64,000 nucleotides of DNA from assembly GCA_030248065.1 (NCBI GenBank), contig JASAMV010004544.1, forward strand, positions 1-64,000, read 5' to 3'. The DNA comes from Rhynchonema sp. JSB1_4. Taxonomy: Eukaryota; Nematoda; Chromadorea; Monhysterida; Xyalidae. Positions within the stretch are counted from its first letter, which is position 1. The number at the start of each line of letters is the position of its first letter. Shown piece after piece: positions 40,601 through 51,890 of the stretch. The notes beneath the pieces are model-generated. The model worked only from the letters and a program-made list of their open reading frames with translations. It ran no database searches and had not been told where the DNA came from. A program made the position numbers and the translations under genes.

Positions 40601-43600
40601 CAACAATCAAATCCCAATCTATGAATGACCTTCCCACCATCAGATCATCGTAATGCCCCCTTGACACCCGCCTGTGTGTGTGTTGTGGTGTGACTAAACA
40701 CTTATTCATTCCATATTCACTGTATAGTGTACTGTACATCATCACAAATCCACAAGACAAACACGCAGAAATCAAGTTGATATCACAACAACGAACAACA
40801 ATAACAATACAGTATTTCTATGACGATCAAACACTCGACGTTGCTTGTTTGTTGCATCTTTTCGTCATGTGCGCTGAGTAATGGGATGCACGTCAAGTTA
40901 ATCAAACATTTCTGGGAAATCCACATGCTTGGCGCGAAGAATTCAGTTTGAATTGTTCAATATGCAATCTGGGTGTGCACAGAACATGTTCAGTATGTAT
41001 GTAGTTGGATTACAGTAGGCCGCACGTTGGAAACAGATTCTGGTCATTGCTCTCGCTTTTCTCATGCCCTTTTTATAAATCGAGAACATATTCAAAAAAG
41101 GCTGCAACCAACCGGCCTCTGTTTGCACAACGTGGTTCTTCGAAATGATATGTAGCGTAACGGTAAACACACACATATTTGTGGTGCCGCCGCGGCAGCG
41201 GCAGGGTAACAAAACAGAGATAACCCTGCGGCTCTATGGATGCGCGTGCAACGCCGTTACGGTAGACTGCATCAACCAAACAATACGTTTTGGGCACAAC
41301 AAACAACAACAACAATATCAACGTTTTGTGCCGTTTTTGATCTGCGCCGCTCCGCTTTCCGTCGGTCACCGGATCGTGCGAAATTTCCCAAATCGGCAAA
41401 AACGGTGGTTAAACGGCCCCTGCGCGAACTTTTGTCCGAAACCAAGAGCAAAAAAAGCAGGAATGCGTGCTCATGGCTAGCATTATCTGGCCGGCTAACT
41501 CACTGCGGTAGGGAAGAGAAGGGGTCTACATAAATCGCAGCATCGACCGGTCCGATCTGACTAACGATGAGTGATTGCGTGCATTGTTTGGTCGATCAAT
41601 CTAGTCGGCGCCGGTGCAAGCACCCACATCCTGGCCACATCATTCACACCCATTCAGTGTCGCTATAAAAACACCAGGATTGAGTGGCGCACAATTTGTC
41701 AGCATTGTCGCATCCGTCCGACACCATGCACCGCGGTGAGCGTACGCGTTTTTACGCACTCATTTGTGTGTGATGATGCAACAGTTGGCGGCATCAACAG
41801 CAAAACTTGGGAAACATCAAGCACTCAACATCAGTCAAATGTCGCGCTAGATGGCGACAAAAAGCAACAACAGCAACAGCAACCGAACGATCCCGCTCAA
41901 AAGTGGCGTACTGATCAAAAGCGGTGCCCGCACAGCCGTATCACACCACATCAACATTTCAATAAATTTTCCAAAAAACATTAACCTTCGTTCGTGTATT
42001 GCTAGCACATGAGCACAACCTAATGTACATTTCGTCAGCATGTCGTGAGGGGCACCTCTAATGCGACTTTCTAACCCCGCAGCAACAGCAGGAGCATTAT
42101 TTCAATATGCGATGTTCAGTTAGGGCGAGAGAGTGCAATGCAGTCATCATCATCATTTTATAAGTGTTGCGTATGTAAGGTGCATGTGCACCCCAAACAA
42201 TCATACGTATATAAATTGAGTGTAAATGCGTGCAGCAAATCAGCGGGCCAGCCAAAAACGACAGATGGTCAATCGGAGCATTGGGCTGGCCCGAAAATTT
42301 TCCCAGCGTCAAACGACACAAAGTCGCACTAAACATGTGCACTACCACATATGGCGTGTTGATCGTTATCGGCATGTAACTGCACATCATACGTATATGC
42401 ATGCCGCATGTACGTATGATGCAAAATATGTAGGCTTGTAAAACTTGCTCTGCTATTTCGACACACTACACAGAGACAAACCAGCAAAGCAACGTGCCCT
42501 TTAACGGGTCCAGAAGAGACAACACCAAACGAGGGAAGGGGAGGACTAACTGAGAGAGGTAAATGCACATGCGCATCAAAAGAAACAATCAACACGACAG
42601 GAAATCGCTATTACAGCCCAGTGGCACACACAAAGTCCGCCCACCCACTGGGGCAATAAACCACATCGGATATTAATACCGCTATTATATGATTGGTATG
42701 CGATTGTTATTTCAAGAAATCGGTTGGTTTTTACGAGCGTAAATAGCGATTAGGATCGGTGATTTAAAGAAGGCCGGCTGAGGTTAACCGAGCTCTTTAC
42801 TTATTTTGTCCTTTCTCTGTTCTTGCTCGTGTGTGGCATGAGTCATGCCCACGCATAAGAGTGGTGTGTTGGGGGGGGGGGTTTTTTTTTCTTTTCACCA
42901 ATCCCCCTTTTTTCTCTTTTTTCTTTTTTTTTTTAATCTTTTTTTCCCCCCCCCTTTTTTTTTTTCCCCCCTCCTTTTTTTTTTTTTTATTTTTTTTTTT
43001 TTTTTTTTCCCCTGAAGCTATAAATTTCTAAATATTTATTGCAATCCAACAATCCATTCACCGTTTGCACATGAACACACAACAAGAAAAACAGTAAGAC
43101 AGAGACAGCCCGATTCGATGCATCATTCAGTTTTTTTTCGAAACATGTCATCATTTTTGATGGTTGTTTTCCTGGCTGAGTTGAGCAAACCAGAGAGCAA
43201 GAACAAAACGGTTGCCGGCCGGCTCTGTGGCGTCTTCCCAGCGAGCAAAAAGCGGCCAGACTGACATGCATCAGGCATGTGATGCGCATGGTCATGTGCC
43301 GTTATCAGATTAGAGATTGGGATCGTCTTCAATATTATGTGTGGCGGTACATATTGCGATAGCATGTCTAGCTGGAGGCTTGTCATCTCAACAGAACCAT
43401 CAAGCAAAATGTACAATGTGCTTTTTCTGTTTCGTCAATCGCCAGTCAAGCAAGCTAGCCAGCTAAGAATCACGGCAACAAAAGAGCCCGACCTGGAAAG
43501 GCAAAGGTGCAAAATTTCCGGTTCACTTGTTGAACAATGCTGTGTCAACATTCGAAGAATGAGGGTGGGAAGCACGAGCCTGAAAGGCGTTTGCCGCCGC

Positions 43601-45841
43601 CCACTACTGCAACGATGGTCAACTGCTTCTTAGACTAATCCGGCACGTGATGTAACACGCTTAGATCGCGCCACAATGAGCATGACCATGTTATTGACCC
43701 AAAACACAAAAATCATCCCGCTATCTGGCTCTCTGTATCACACCACTTCAGCACCGGCTTTTATGGTCACTCTATCTCGAGCCCTGAACAAACAGTTGCA
43801 CATTATGTACCTGTGTGCCAGTGTGCGTGCCTTATCTGCCGTCTCACATCAAACACACCCCTCTACCTTCGTGCTGGCAGGGATCTAATGCAAATTTGGC
43901 AAAGACAACCAACTAAAAGTCGATGCCGGCCCCAAAGTGCATCTAAAAAGCAGGCGCATGTGCGTGGATGGCGACTGAGGCACCTTCCCGGTTGTGCATG
44001 TTGCACTTGGCTTGGGTTGCGTACATAACGCACAACACACGCCGCATCTCATTATGCGGTAGTCGGCTGACATTGAGGGGCATAAACCATCACCACATAC
44101 AACCCCCTGACCGAATTCTGCACAATTATTGAGCGGGAAACCGTTCTTCAGGTGCACATGTGCACCTTGAACACATCAATTGAGTATGGTTTTGCTTTCT
44201 TATGAATGGACTCTCTTCTTTTCCATGTTCAACCTTCCGAAATTCAAATTAATGTTCGTCCATCCAGCCTATATGGTTGACAATAGAATGCATGTTGGGT
44301 GGGGGCGGGGGCGGGAACGAAGGTTGTAATTATTCGTTGCTTATTACAGCTACTCACGAGTTTGGGGAACCACAGACTGGAGGGAGAGGGCAAACGCGTG
44401 AGAATAACAGCAAGCAGCCCAGCGCACGTGTGGCGTTTTGTCCCCCTGTAACCAACTGTTAACTTAATCGGTACTAATTGCGGGCTCAACATGGGTGTTT
44501 TTTACGACAAATTTGCCAAGAATAACTGTGAATGAGTCACTTCGCCCTGGGAATGTTGTCTTGGAGTGCACTCTCCCAGTAAATTAGTTGTGTTAATGGG
44601 GGTGTTTAGCCAAATACCGTACACGACACAACACAAGCACATTATGTTGTCACAAAAACACGCTGGGAAACCAAAACCGCACCCGTGCGTGTTTTGTAAA
44701 AACATATTCTTTCGCTGTGAAAACATCAATCTTTTTGCAACGCAATGTACAGTACATATTCGCAATTCACAAAACATCCCAACGGTGCAGCGGGACAACG
44801 TTTACGTTCACACGGCACATTAGCATGTTGTCAATAAATTTACACAAAATTAATGTCACTAATCGGGAGCGGGAACAGCGCACTACCGTCGTTTCACATC
44901 AAGTTTGGGGCGCAAAATGACGATTATAAAATTACACTGACGCTTCGTGCAACGACATGTGCTACCATAATCGTTTCTTTCGAACAAAAACCGGATTGAA
45001 AATTGCACACCATATCATGTTCAAAGTTCGCGTTTACAACAGCAACAAACAGACAAGAAAACACTCCTCTCCTCTTGTTTTCAACCCAGGTAACAACAGC
45101 ACTCACAGCATGTGGTTGACCGGGCCCCGAAACCACCGATCACAACTCCGTTTATGCAATTTACGTTACAAACGACGCTAACTTGCTGTCACGTTAGGGT
45201 CGTAGCAGCAGGTAGTTGTTGTAGTATTCGGGTGCGTAATTTCAAAAATACGAACTATTACCTTTCGTCGATGCATGTTCAGAAAAGCAGTTTACTGCCT
45301 GCAAATTATAATGCTGAGCTGCCTTATGCGTTAGTCAGACCAGTCATAATCAGTGGCGTACGCAAACCTCCAAAGACACACATGCAGCACCCAAAAAGCG
45401 CAGTCGCTATTTTTGAGCACCAGAACAACATGGCATAATGCTGTTCTATTATGGTGCACGATGTACTAAACTTGTCTTGTCCTTCGTTTACGTTGCCAGA
45501 ACGAGAAAACGATGATAATTTAATGTGAGTGAAGGATTTTTAAAAAATCTTGCGCACACACACACATCAGGTAGGCAGGCCACCCACAGGAACAACGCAT
45601 GAGCTGTTCCTTTGACTTTCATCAAACAATTGTGAGAGAAATTTACAAATTTTAGTCCATATACATATTACTGAGACTGGCATCAGTGGTCCGAACAATT
45701 TAGTAATGAACCAACATAATCGAATGTTGAGTTGAAATTAAAAAACCACGGTGAATACTCACTTGCAAGTGAAACTACCATCATGCGTGTTTGTGATACA
45801 ATAGCCGTTGTTCTCGCAAGGGTTGGGTGAGCAGACGCTAC
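21514..45841 (-). CDS. Notch: Notch receptor (5' end incomplete)
   Basis: A single-pass receptor: ligand binding triggers cleavage, and the intracellular part enters the nucleus to activate CSL target genes. Thirty exons, read in this order: 45841-45763, 40347-40205, 33564-33436, 32356-32158, 32011-31872, 31744-31622, 31557-31438, 31185-31072, 30971-30853, 30761-30527, 30450-30351, 30267-30115, 30025-29907, 29811-29581, 29298-29146, 29082-28854, 28384-28047, 27923-27782, 27636-27420, 26892-26599, 26186-26082, 26015-25804, 25432-25200, 25012-24842, 24497-24250, 24065-23846, 23442-23345, 23127-22947, 22610-22141, 21891-21514. All phases agree (about 1,896 residues). Order: about 21 EGF repeats, three LNRs, a NOD-type region, RSKR site, membrane segment, RAM motif, ankyrin repeats, Gln-rich tail. 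The exon-17 donor could instead be at 28035 (same frame). The signal-peptide exon upstream of 45841 was not found (it must end in phase 1). Confidence 0.97.
22947..25012 (-). other. Notch ankyrin repeats
   Basis: Exons 24-28 encode about six to seven ankyrin units, recognisable from [80 protein letters not shown] and [19 protein letters not shown]. The segment between the second and third of these (around [18 protein letters not shown]) is longer and more polar than in typical Notch proteins and looks like an insertion in a repeat loop. In known Notch proteins this domain binds CSL and Mastermind. Confidence 0.92.
25200..26015 (-). other. Notch transmembrane segment and RAM region
   Basis: Exon 22 starts at the membrane helix ([21 protein letters not shown], broken here as residues about 1161-1181), followed by the stop-transfer cluster KKRK. 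The RAM motif VWLP (about 1190-1193) fits the hydrophobic-Trp-hydrophobic-Pro pattern that binds the CSL beta-trefoil. A run of six His lies about ten residues later and is not a usual Notch feature. Exon 23 continues as a Ser/Thr/Gln-rich linker to the ankyrin repeats. Confidence 0.9.
26599..28133 (-). other. Notch negative regulatory region: three LNRs and NOD-type segment
   Basis: Three LIN-12/Notch repeats occur in exons 17-19: [34 protein letters not shown] and [17 protein letters not shown]. They have the regular Cys and Asp pattern that holds calcium and shields the S2 cleavage site. Exons 19-20 continue into a hydrophobic NOD-like segment ([12 protein letters not shown]), then RSKR at about residues 1076-1079, a furin-type S1 site. 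The intron between exons 19 and 20 contains a retroposon-like insertion. Confidence 0.9.
26963..27218 (+). mobile_element. Retroposon-like insertion (SINE or truncated LINE) in a Notch intron
   Basis: A 256-bp segment flanked by a perfect 13-bp direct repeat aaatgacgaaaca (26950-26962 and 27219-27231). It ends in gcaataaaccaaccaacc, a short 3' tail repeat of the kind left by target-primed reverse transcription. The long duplication and one-sided tail fit a non-LTR retroposon. No reverse-transcriptase coding sequence is visible, so it is a SINE or a 5'-truncated LINE. It lies between Notch exons 19 and 20, antisense to the gene. Confidence 0.8.
31216..31384 (-). mobile_element. Small dispersed element, Helitron-like ends, copy 1
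   Basis: Read on the minus strand, this 169-bp element starts TCTATACTACTAAAACAGG, ends CCCGTCTAG, and lies between A and T. Helitrons start with TC, end with CTRR and insert between A and T. A small hairpin acgggtcccgt sits right before the end, closer than is typical. It is closely similar along its length to 54,404-54,581. It lies in the intron between Notch exons 7 and 8. Confidence 0.55.
32357..33435. other. Notch intron between exons 3 and 4
   Basis: About 1.1 kb with no recognisable exon, RNA gene or mobile element. AC-rich and T-rich stretches only. Confidence 0.6.
33565..40204. other. Long Notch intron between exons 2 and 3
   Basis: About 6.6 kb. I see no EGF-coding exon, no second gene and none of the MITE families found elsewhere. 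Scattered short open frames have no recognisable motif. The size, next to 5' introns of Notch, makes it a natural place for regulatory elements, but none can be named from sequence alone. Confidence 0.55.
40348..45762. other. Long Notch intron between exons 1 and 2
   Basis: About 5.4 kb. Apart from a G/T/C homopolymer-rich tract at about 42,870-43,012 (a run of G followed by long T runs broken by C runs), nothing is recognisable. An 11-base palindrome catacgtatatgcatg-like region near 42,390-42,420 (tacgtatatgcatgccgcat, tacgtatga) is AT-rich and unremarkable. Confidence 0.5.
42870..43012. repeat. G/T/C homopolymer-rich tract
   Basis: A run of ten G is followed by about 130 bases made almost only of T and C on the plus strand. 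Such tracts are unstable and often wrong in assemblies. Confidence 0.85.
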
Positions 45842-48400
45842 CTGAAAACGACAAATATAGTGGAAATTCAAGATAGAAAATTGAAAATTATTGAAACACG
45901 GAAAATGATAAAACATCCTGCTTAATTTTCAGTTTAACAGAATCATAGCGTGCTGTACATACCGACAGAAACAAAAAGGTCTCCTACTAAAATGAAACAG
46001 AATCCACCTTGAGCAAATTCAATCGACACCACAATCGCTAATAATCCAAAAGCGTAATTATGGGGTGTCATCGTCGTCAATCCAAACAGTTTCACAATAT
46101 GGCAATGTAATTGTTGAGAACCAAAATGCAGTGGTCGAATCGATTCAATCGTTGATTGCGACGCCTTCGCTTCGTTGTATCTTCGATGACTTGCTTTTCA
46201 ATTTTTATTACATTTTCAGAATCAGTTTCTCGAGGACTGGAGCACAAAAATTATAAAACAGTCATAGCACCAGCATTACATGCGTTTCGCTCGTGTGGGC
46301 CGTCCTGAAAAGTATGCGTTGTGTTTTGTGCATAGTGAAAAACTGATAAGATCTTCAGCGCCTGAAACTGAGTTGAGACTTGAGTGAGTGAATGAGTAAG
46401 ACCACGCCGCTTTAACTTCCAAATTGAAACACATAAACAGTTGTTAACTACAGCAACGCAAAACTTACATAGAAGGACGTTTGTGAACGAATAATTTTTT
46501 AACATGGAATGCAATCGTGGAAATTTCATTCTACGGCGAAATTCAGCGTCAACTGAGCGCAGCAAAATTGATTAAAAAACAAGGAACTGGGCCAGCAGGT
46601 ACACGGGCTACAGTACGACCAGGCTGCTGCTCGTCAGCATTTTGGCATAATATATGGCCAGATTCATTTGGTCATAAAAAAGTTCCAAATAGGAAACCGG
46701 TTCACTTTCCGAACAAACAGCAAATACGTGCTGAACAGGTTCGATCTATTTCGGCACAAAAAGCGCTCATCCATCATATGATATCATATGGTCATCGCAT
46801 TATTACATTGAACGTGCAACATGAAACGAACTCAGCTGATCCAATGGGCTAAATTGCAAACGAGAATATTTTCTCGGCTTGGTCTCCAAAAATACAAACC
46901 GCAAACACAAGGCACACCCAAAATAGATTATGTGTCATTTCCTCGCGTGAGAAAGTTCCTTCTGCATTCTCATTCGTCTTTTCCTCGCTACTTTTCCTAC
47001 GCTCGACCTTCCTCGTCCATAGTTAAGGATATTTATGGTTTTTGCTTTATCACTGCAAGTAGGCGGAGTTACCAAAATCTGAGCATGACATTAGCTTCTT
47101 GATACCTAATCACCTATTGCAGAAGGAACCACGAGTTAGTGTGAAAGATGAAATACGCGAAACATGATCAAATGATCACAGCTGGTTTATTCCTTCGTTA
47201 CTAAAGTGATTTTTTGCAAAGTCACAGAGATGCAGCTCATGGTAAGAGATAGAAACGTCGTGGTTGGAAAACTATCATCAATGCATCCGCTATTCATCTG
47301 CTTGACAGTGCTAAGTAAAATGTTCTCTGTTAGGTGGGAAGCCGGAGGCAGTCGCACACTCGCTTGTTCATGTACATACTGCACCATAAACATGTTGCCG
47401 CTAGACATGTGTGTAAAAGCTGCTGGTGATCAATCAAGAGACGCGTGCCACACTGAGTCTAAACAAATGTTTGACACCGGATCCAATCTTCAGCACAGAT
47501 TACACTCAAACTACTGACAACAGCGCACATTGCCCATGTCAGTCAGTGTTGCTACACATAAATTATGTATCATTCACTACTCTGTTTGTACATGAAGGTT
47601 CGCCAACCCTAGCACTCAGACTTGCTACATCAGTACCCCCTACACAGCTCGCCAAGAGACAAACTCAACAGTGCACTTTGCTCTAATATATGTATACTTA
47701 CACATGAAGACATGCTCCCTCGGTCTGGTTCGAGTGCTCGGAGATCACAAATAAGTTATACCTAAGCAAGTAACCACCACATCGGAACGTTCGTCTCATG
47801 ATGTTTCACATGTACACAGCTTGACTCGCATGTTGGTGATTGATGTGAATCTATCCTAAAATTTACGGCTTCTTCTTTCACGCCACAAACACCGTATGTG
47901 CAGTGCCGATAAAATTCGCATCCATTCGAGATTGTTTTCTGTTCATGTTTCAGGATTAGGTTTCCAGATAGACAGGCACAGATCATCATCAGTGCAATAC
48001 ATCACACTGGACAGGAGGCCCTGACTGGATTGAGCGCGCTCTGTCCCACTCTTTTTATTATCTTATTATGGTTGTGGAGGTCGATTCTGGACCCGACATT
48101 ATGCTGCGCTGCAAGTATAGAATCCAAGCTCTCCACACGACCAAGAAATGTTCTTGTACCTTCCTGGGCTTGATAAAAACAATCCTGCTTAAAGCTTCTT
48201 TCATTATCATTAAGGTGACTTCTAAGAAAGCTAATGTGCGTCATTTATTTTCAATCTCAATGGCACAAAAACAAGAATTTATTCACAGCAATTACATCAG
48301 TGTTGAGTACAGTGGATCCACCAAACGCACAAGTGCCAAAACCTGTCTGTTTTATTGCTTTATGTTGCGCGCGCACAACATTCACTCAATCATGTTGCAT
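45842..48400. other. Upstream flank of Notch, no gene recognised
   Basis: The missing Notch signal-peptide exon should lie here or further upstream, on the minus strand, ending in phase 1. An open frame on the minus strand at 47,762-47,989 has eight Cys and a Met start. It lacks a convincing signal peptide, so I did not join it to Notch. Confidence 0.45.
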
Positions 48401-48429
48401 GCCCGTTGCCCTTGGTTACCACCTTGGCA

Positions 48430-48615
48430 ACGCAGGGCACGCGAGGAAGTGTCCCAGTTTGACAGAAGACACGAGGAAAAGTCCAGGTACGGTAGTTGAC
48501 ACGAGGAAAAGTCGCAGCGCGAGGAGAATCTGGCTGCACGCGAGGAACTTTCCGACGCGAGGAACTGTCACAGGCAAGGAAAAGTCGCAGCGCGAGGAAC
48601 TGTCCCCGGACCCCA
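48430..48615. repeat. Degenerate tandem repeat, CGCGAGGAA unit
   Basis: The unit (ca)cgcgaggaa(aagtcgcag or ctgtc) recurs about eight times with drift. Its make-up is like the ggagcgccaagttt block at 4,814-5,345. It keeps a long plus-strand frame open (48,234-49,109), but the frame has no recognisable domain and runs on into MITE sequence. Confidence 0.65.
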
Positions 48616-48944
48616 AAATAACAGCCAGCGACATCAGCCCGTTTAGTGTTGCGCATCCTGTTGATGCAAAGGTTGCACTGCGGTGGGCGGAGTCCAGGAA
48701 GTCAACCGACCAATTATCGTGTCTGAGATGTTATAGGTCGCTGGCGGCCATCGATATTTTTATTTGGACACAAATACATGCAAATGGAGTTGTTGACGGT
48801 TTGTTCAGGGCGACCACAGATTCCCTTGGACATGAACAGCGTTTAATAAACTATCCTCTCGTCACTCAATTAATAAAAGACAAATTCCGCAAGATGTTCG
48901 TAAATCGCCGTGCGTGTAAATCAGTGCTATTTCTGAGGGGCGGG

Positions 48945-49130
48945 GCAGTGGTAGCCTGGCCGCCGATTTTTGGCGACCCCCCCCCACCATCTACTGTATC
49001 TATCGTCAACAAGTTTGGGTCGACATCCCCCCCCCAGATTTCGGACTTGGGTCATCTATCTATCGTCAACACATTTCGGTTCCCAATCTATCTATCGTCA
49101 ACACCCTGACCAAGTACTACACCGGCCGAG
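48945..49130. mobile_element. Truncated MITE, ATCTATCGTCAACA array family
   Basis: Repeats of atctatctatcgtcaacac lead to a right end CCAAGTACTACACC near 49,125. These match the intact element at 52,537-53,013. The left part is missing or replaced. A further block with tacctactgtacc repeats follows to about 49,345 and is itself interrupted by the element at 49,356. Confidence 0.55.
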
Positions 49131-49355
49131 CTAGGGGGGGGAAGAAAATTTTTTAGGTCGAAATTTTGATGAAAATGTGCTCTAAAACGCTAATTTCGCG
49201 CGTAGCGCGCGATTTTTCGCCTGTTTGGAGTGAAAAATACCAATTTTATACCAGTCAAAAATAGCAACTTACTGTACCAGCCGCCGGGCGGCGACCTACC
49301 TACTGTACCAGGATGGAGTGTCAACCTACCTACCTACTGTACCTTGGGGGGTCCT

Positions 49356-49762
49356 CAGTGTAGTGGCAGGCCCATGTGTGGGAGGTAAGTATGATGCGGG
49401 GTTGGGACCGGAAGCGTGAGAGGTATGATTTTGGTCACCCAAAAAGGCGAAAAAACACCGTTTTTGTGATACAATTTTGGCCAAAAATTTAGGTAAAAAT
49501 AGTACTTCTTCCAAATTTTCGCCGAAAATCGCCTAAAAATAGGTATTATGGGTGGGTTTGCGCGCCGAGCGCGCGATTTTTGGGAAAATAAGGTCGAAAA
49601 ACACCGATTTTTTGCCTTAAAAAGGCATAAAATTGCTTGTGAGAGGTATGATTTGGAGTTGTGAGAGGTAAGTACTCAACCCCCCCCCCCACCCCCCCTC
49701 GGGTTTTGTGGTAGAAAGGTAAGTACTCAGAGGGGGGGTAACCCCCCCCAGCCACTACTATG
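49356..49762. mobile_element. MITE, hAT-like, GTGAGAGGTAAGTA array family
   Basis: A 407-bp element with left end CAGTGTAGTGGCAGG and right end CCAGCCACTACTATG (last bases changed from CACTG). The 8-bp target duplication ggggtcct is perfect (49348-49355, 49763-49770). The unit gtgagaggtaagta(ctc) or gtgagaggtatgat recurs near both ends in one direction. The core holds the GC palindrome gcgcgccgagcgcgcgattt near 49,560. The right flank leads into another element whose ends carry acttgcg/cgcaagtatag repeats (49,770-50,175). Confidence 0.78.
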
Positions 49763-50190
49763 GGGGTCCTATACTTGCGTATTTTTCCGCAAAATATATT
49801 TTTGGAAAAAAACCGTTTTTTTCAAATATTTTTCCAGTACTTAAGGATACCCATGGTCCAAAAACGCCTATTTTGGAGAAAATTTCGTCGGGAAATGGCC
49901 TGAAACAGGCTATAAATGCACTTGAAGATTAAAAAGTGCTCATTTTGAACTGTTTAGTACCGATTTACATTGGTTTTGACAACATCCTCTCGCAACCTTG
50001 GAAAATATCTCGGAAATTTTTGGAAAAAAACCGTTTTTTTTTCCAAAAGTCGCCACTTGGAAAAATTTCCGGAAAAATAAAAACCTATTTTTCCGGGCCT
50101 CGGGAAAAAACGGTTTTTTTCCGGCCCGCAAGTATAGGGGGTCTCCCCCCACCCCCCCCCTGCCACACCATTGTTTTTGACACATAGTAA

Positions 50191-50235
50191 AGTTAGCACA
50201 GTCACCACAGTGGCACTGTGGTGACTGTGCTAACT
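50191..50235. repeat. Perfect 45-bp palindrome
   Basis: Two perfectly complementary 22-base arms starting agttagcacagtcaccacag, with a one-base centre at 50213. Its right arm ends on the target duplication of the adjoining MITE (50235 on). It therefore may have existed before that insertion, or have arisen by a rearrangement at the insertion site. Confidence 0.9.
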
Positions 50236-50668
50236 AGGGTTAGAGAGATGTCGGGTGTCGGGTACCCCCAGATGTCGGGTGTCGGGTTTTTTGGGACCCG
50301 ACAGCCGACACCCGACACTTACGGTTCAAAACATCAGTATTGCTGAGAGAAGAATTTTGAGAGAAAATTTTTTTGGAACCAAAGACGCAGAATGTGACAT
50401 TTTGGTGTTTATTTCGTGTGAAAATACTTGAATTCAGTAACTTGAGCTAAAAAATTGCACTCATGATGCAAATGAGCAAAAATTTGCCTGTTTTTGGTCC
50501 AAAAACAGGTGTCGGGTGTCGGGTTTTTTTCAAAAACTAGATGTCGGGTGTCGGGTTTTTTGCAACTGTCGGGTGTCGGCTTTTTTTCTGAGATGTCGGG
50601 TGTCGGGTGTCGGGTACTTCCAGATGTCGGGTGTCGGCTGTCGGGTACCCCCCCGACCTCTAACCCTA
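50235..50668. mobile_element. MITE, hAT-like, GATGTCGGGTGTCGGG array family
   Basis: A 434-bp element with ends TAGGGTTAGAG and CTCTAACCCTA and a perfect 8-bp target duplication gtgctaac (50227-50234, 50669-50676). The unit gatgtcgggtgtcgggt recurs near both ends in one direction. Its TAGGG end differs from the CAGTG end of the other families, but both fit YARNG. A decayed relative lies in IF1 intron 1. Confidence 0.88.
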
Positions 50669-51005
50669 GTGCTAACATTACTCAGTGGTGGTGTTTTTGA
50701 TGCTTATTGTAACTAAAATAGCTGAAACAAGCCACATTGACATCGCCCGCATTTGGCCAAAGTTGTTCTGAACAAAAATATTTTCAACTTCTGTCAAAAA
50801 TTTAAAAATTTGTGAAAAAAGACCGATGTTTCCCGGAGGCTGAGGTTTTTCGGTTTTTTTTCACGTCCCAGATGGACCCGGTTTTTTCGGTTTTTTTTCG
50901 GTTTTTTTCGCGAAAAAAACGGTTTTTTTCATCCGTCAACAACAATCGACCACATCAAGTACATTTTCATTAACATTCATTCACACATTATTATCTACTT
51001 TGTAC

Positions 51006-51441
51006 CAGTGGTGTCGTTGGGGGGGGGGGAAGTGGGGGGGGTTACCCCCCTAGTATCCGGTATCCGGTATCTTGATTTTTTCACCCAGGGGTATCCGGTA
51101 TCCTAACTTTTTGTCCAAGGGTATCCTACCCTAAAAATTTTCCGAAAACGGTAAAAATCGCCCATTTTTACCTCCAAAATGCTCAAAATCGCTTGCTAGC
51201 GCAAGCATAACCCCCAAAATAACCTTTTTTTGCGCTTTCAACACCGATTTTGCTCAATTTTCCTCTTAAAAAATTGACTTTTTTTTGAACAACCCCCCCC
51301 CCTGGGTATCCGAGATTTTTTATTTTAGGGAGCAACCCCCCCTGGTATCCGAGATTTTTCATTTTGGGTATTTGGTATCCTAAAATTTTGGATTTTGGGT
51401 ATCCGGTATCCTGACTTTTTGATTTCCCAACGACACCACTG
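51006..51441. mobile_element. MITE, hAT-like, GGTATCCGGTATCC array family
   Basis: A 436-bp element with ends CAGTGGTGTCGTTGGG and CCCAACGACACCACTG. The 8-bp flanks are ctttgtac (50998-51005) and cttagtac (51442-51449). A related sequence without the insertion occurs at about 52,830-52,855 (ttatctacttagtac), which acts as an empty-site copy and confirms the boundaries. Units of ggtatccggtatcc or tatccgagattttt recur near both ends. Confidence 0.85.
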
Positions 51442-51512
51442 CTTAGTACATACCTTGATTTTTGGCGACCCCCCACCATCTATCTATCGTAAACAAGTTT
51501 GGGTCGACCAGT

Positions 51513-51890
51513 GTTGGAGGCACTCTGTCTGGAGGGGGATACCTACTGTACCAGAGCCGACGGCCTGGGGGCTATGTACCTAGGGGGGTTTGGGGGGGAG
51601 GTTTTGGGTGAAAATTTTTAATGTTTTTATTATGTGTGGAATCGTGTGAAAACGTAGTATTTGCGCGCGTAGCGCGCGAATTTTGGGTAATTTGAGGTAA
51701 AAACCACCGACTTTATATTAATTTTGTGGCCATTTTGGTCAAAAATTGGCACCTTTGGGGCAAAATCGGAGGGATCAGTGATGTGGTTGGGGGGGGGGGG
51801 TATTACCCCCAACTGCTAGATAGCTTTCTTGCTCCGAAACCCATACCCCCAAACTGGCTAGCTAGCTTTCTTGCTCCGGTCACCAAGTAA
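51513..51890. mobile_element. Partial MITEs, GGTACAGTAGG-complement and CTAGCTTTCTTGCTCC families
   Basis: From 51,513 the left end CAGTGTTGGAGG, a GGATACCTACTGTACC unit and a core with the palindrome gcgcgcgtagcgcgcgaatt match the element at 10,800-11,268 reversed. It is cut short at about 51,775. There CAGTGATGTGGTTGGGG starts a second truncated element related to 1,466-1,811. Neither has a complete right end. Confidence 0.55.

Larger units (their letters stand above)
28134..45841 (-). other. Notch extracellular EGF repeats, about 21
   Basis: Exons 1 to 17 encode roughly residues 1-830 of the visible protein. Each repeat has the six-Cys EGF pattern, many with the calcium-binding start D(I/V)(D/N)EC, and several with the CxxxGGxC core such as CLNGGRC and CKNGGRC. 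The number is well above the 10-14 reported for the Caenorhabditis proteins LIN-12 and GLP-1 and below the 36 of Drosophila Notch. Most introns here are phase 1 and fall in the Gly codon just before the sixth Cys (GYTG, GFEG, GWTG), so the exons are modular. Repeat 21 is irregular, with an extra Cys-containing stretch ([17 protein letters not shown]) before its usual core. Confidence 0.93.

Noticed and set aside
33565..45762. Treating the three far 5' EGF exons as a separate gene from the main Notch block
   Set aside because: Exon phases (2, 1, 1) and the EGF pattern continue without a break across the 5-7 kb introns, and no stop, start or poly(A) signal separates them.
46517..47102. Plus-strand open frames of about 100 residues upstream of Notch
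   Set aside because: Composition and lack of any motif or splice signals give no support for coding.
48234..49109. A 291-residue plus-strand open frame
   Set aside because: Much of it is a degenerate tandem repeat and MITE sequence; no domain, splice pattern or start context supports a gene.
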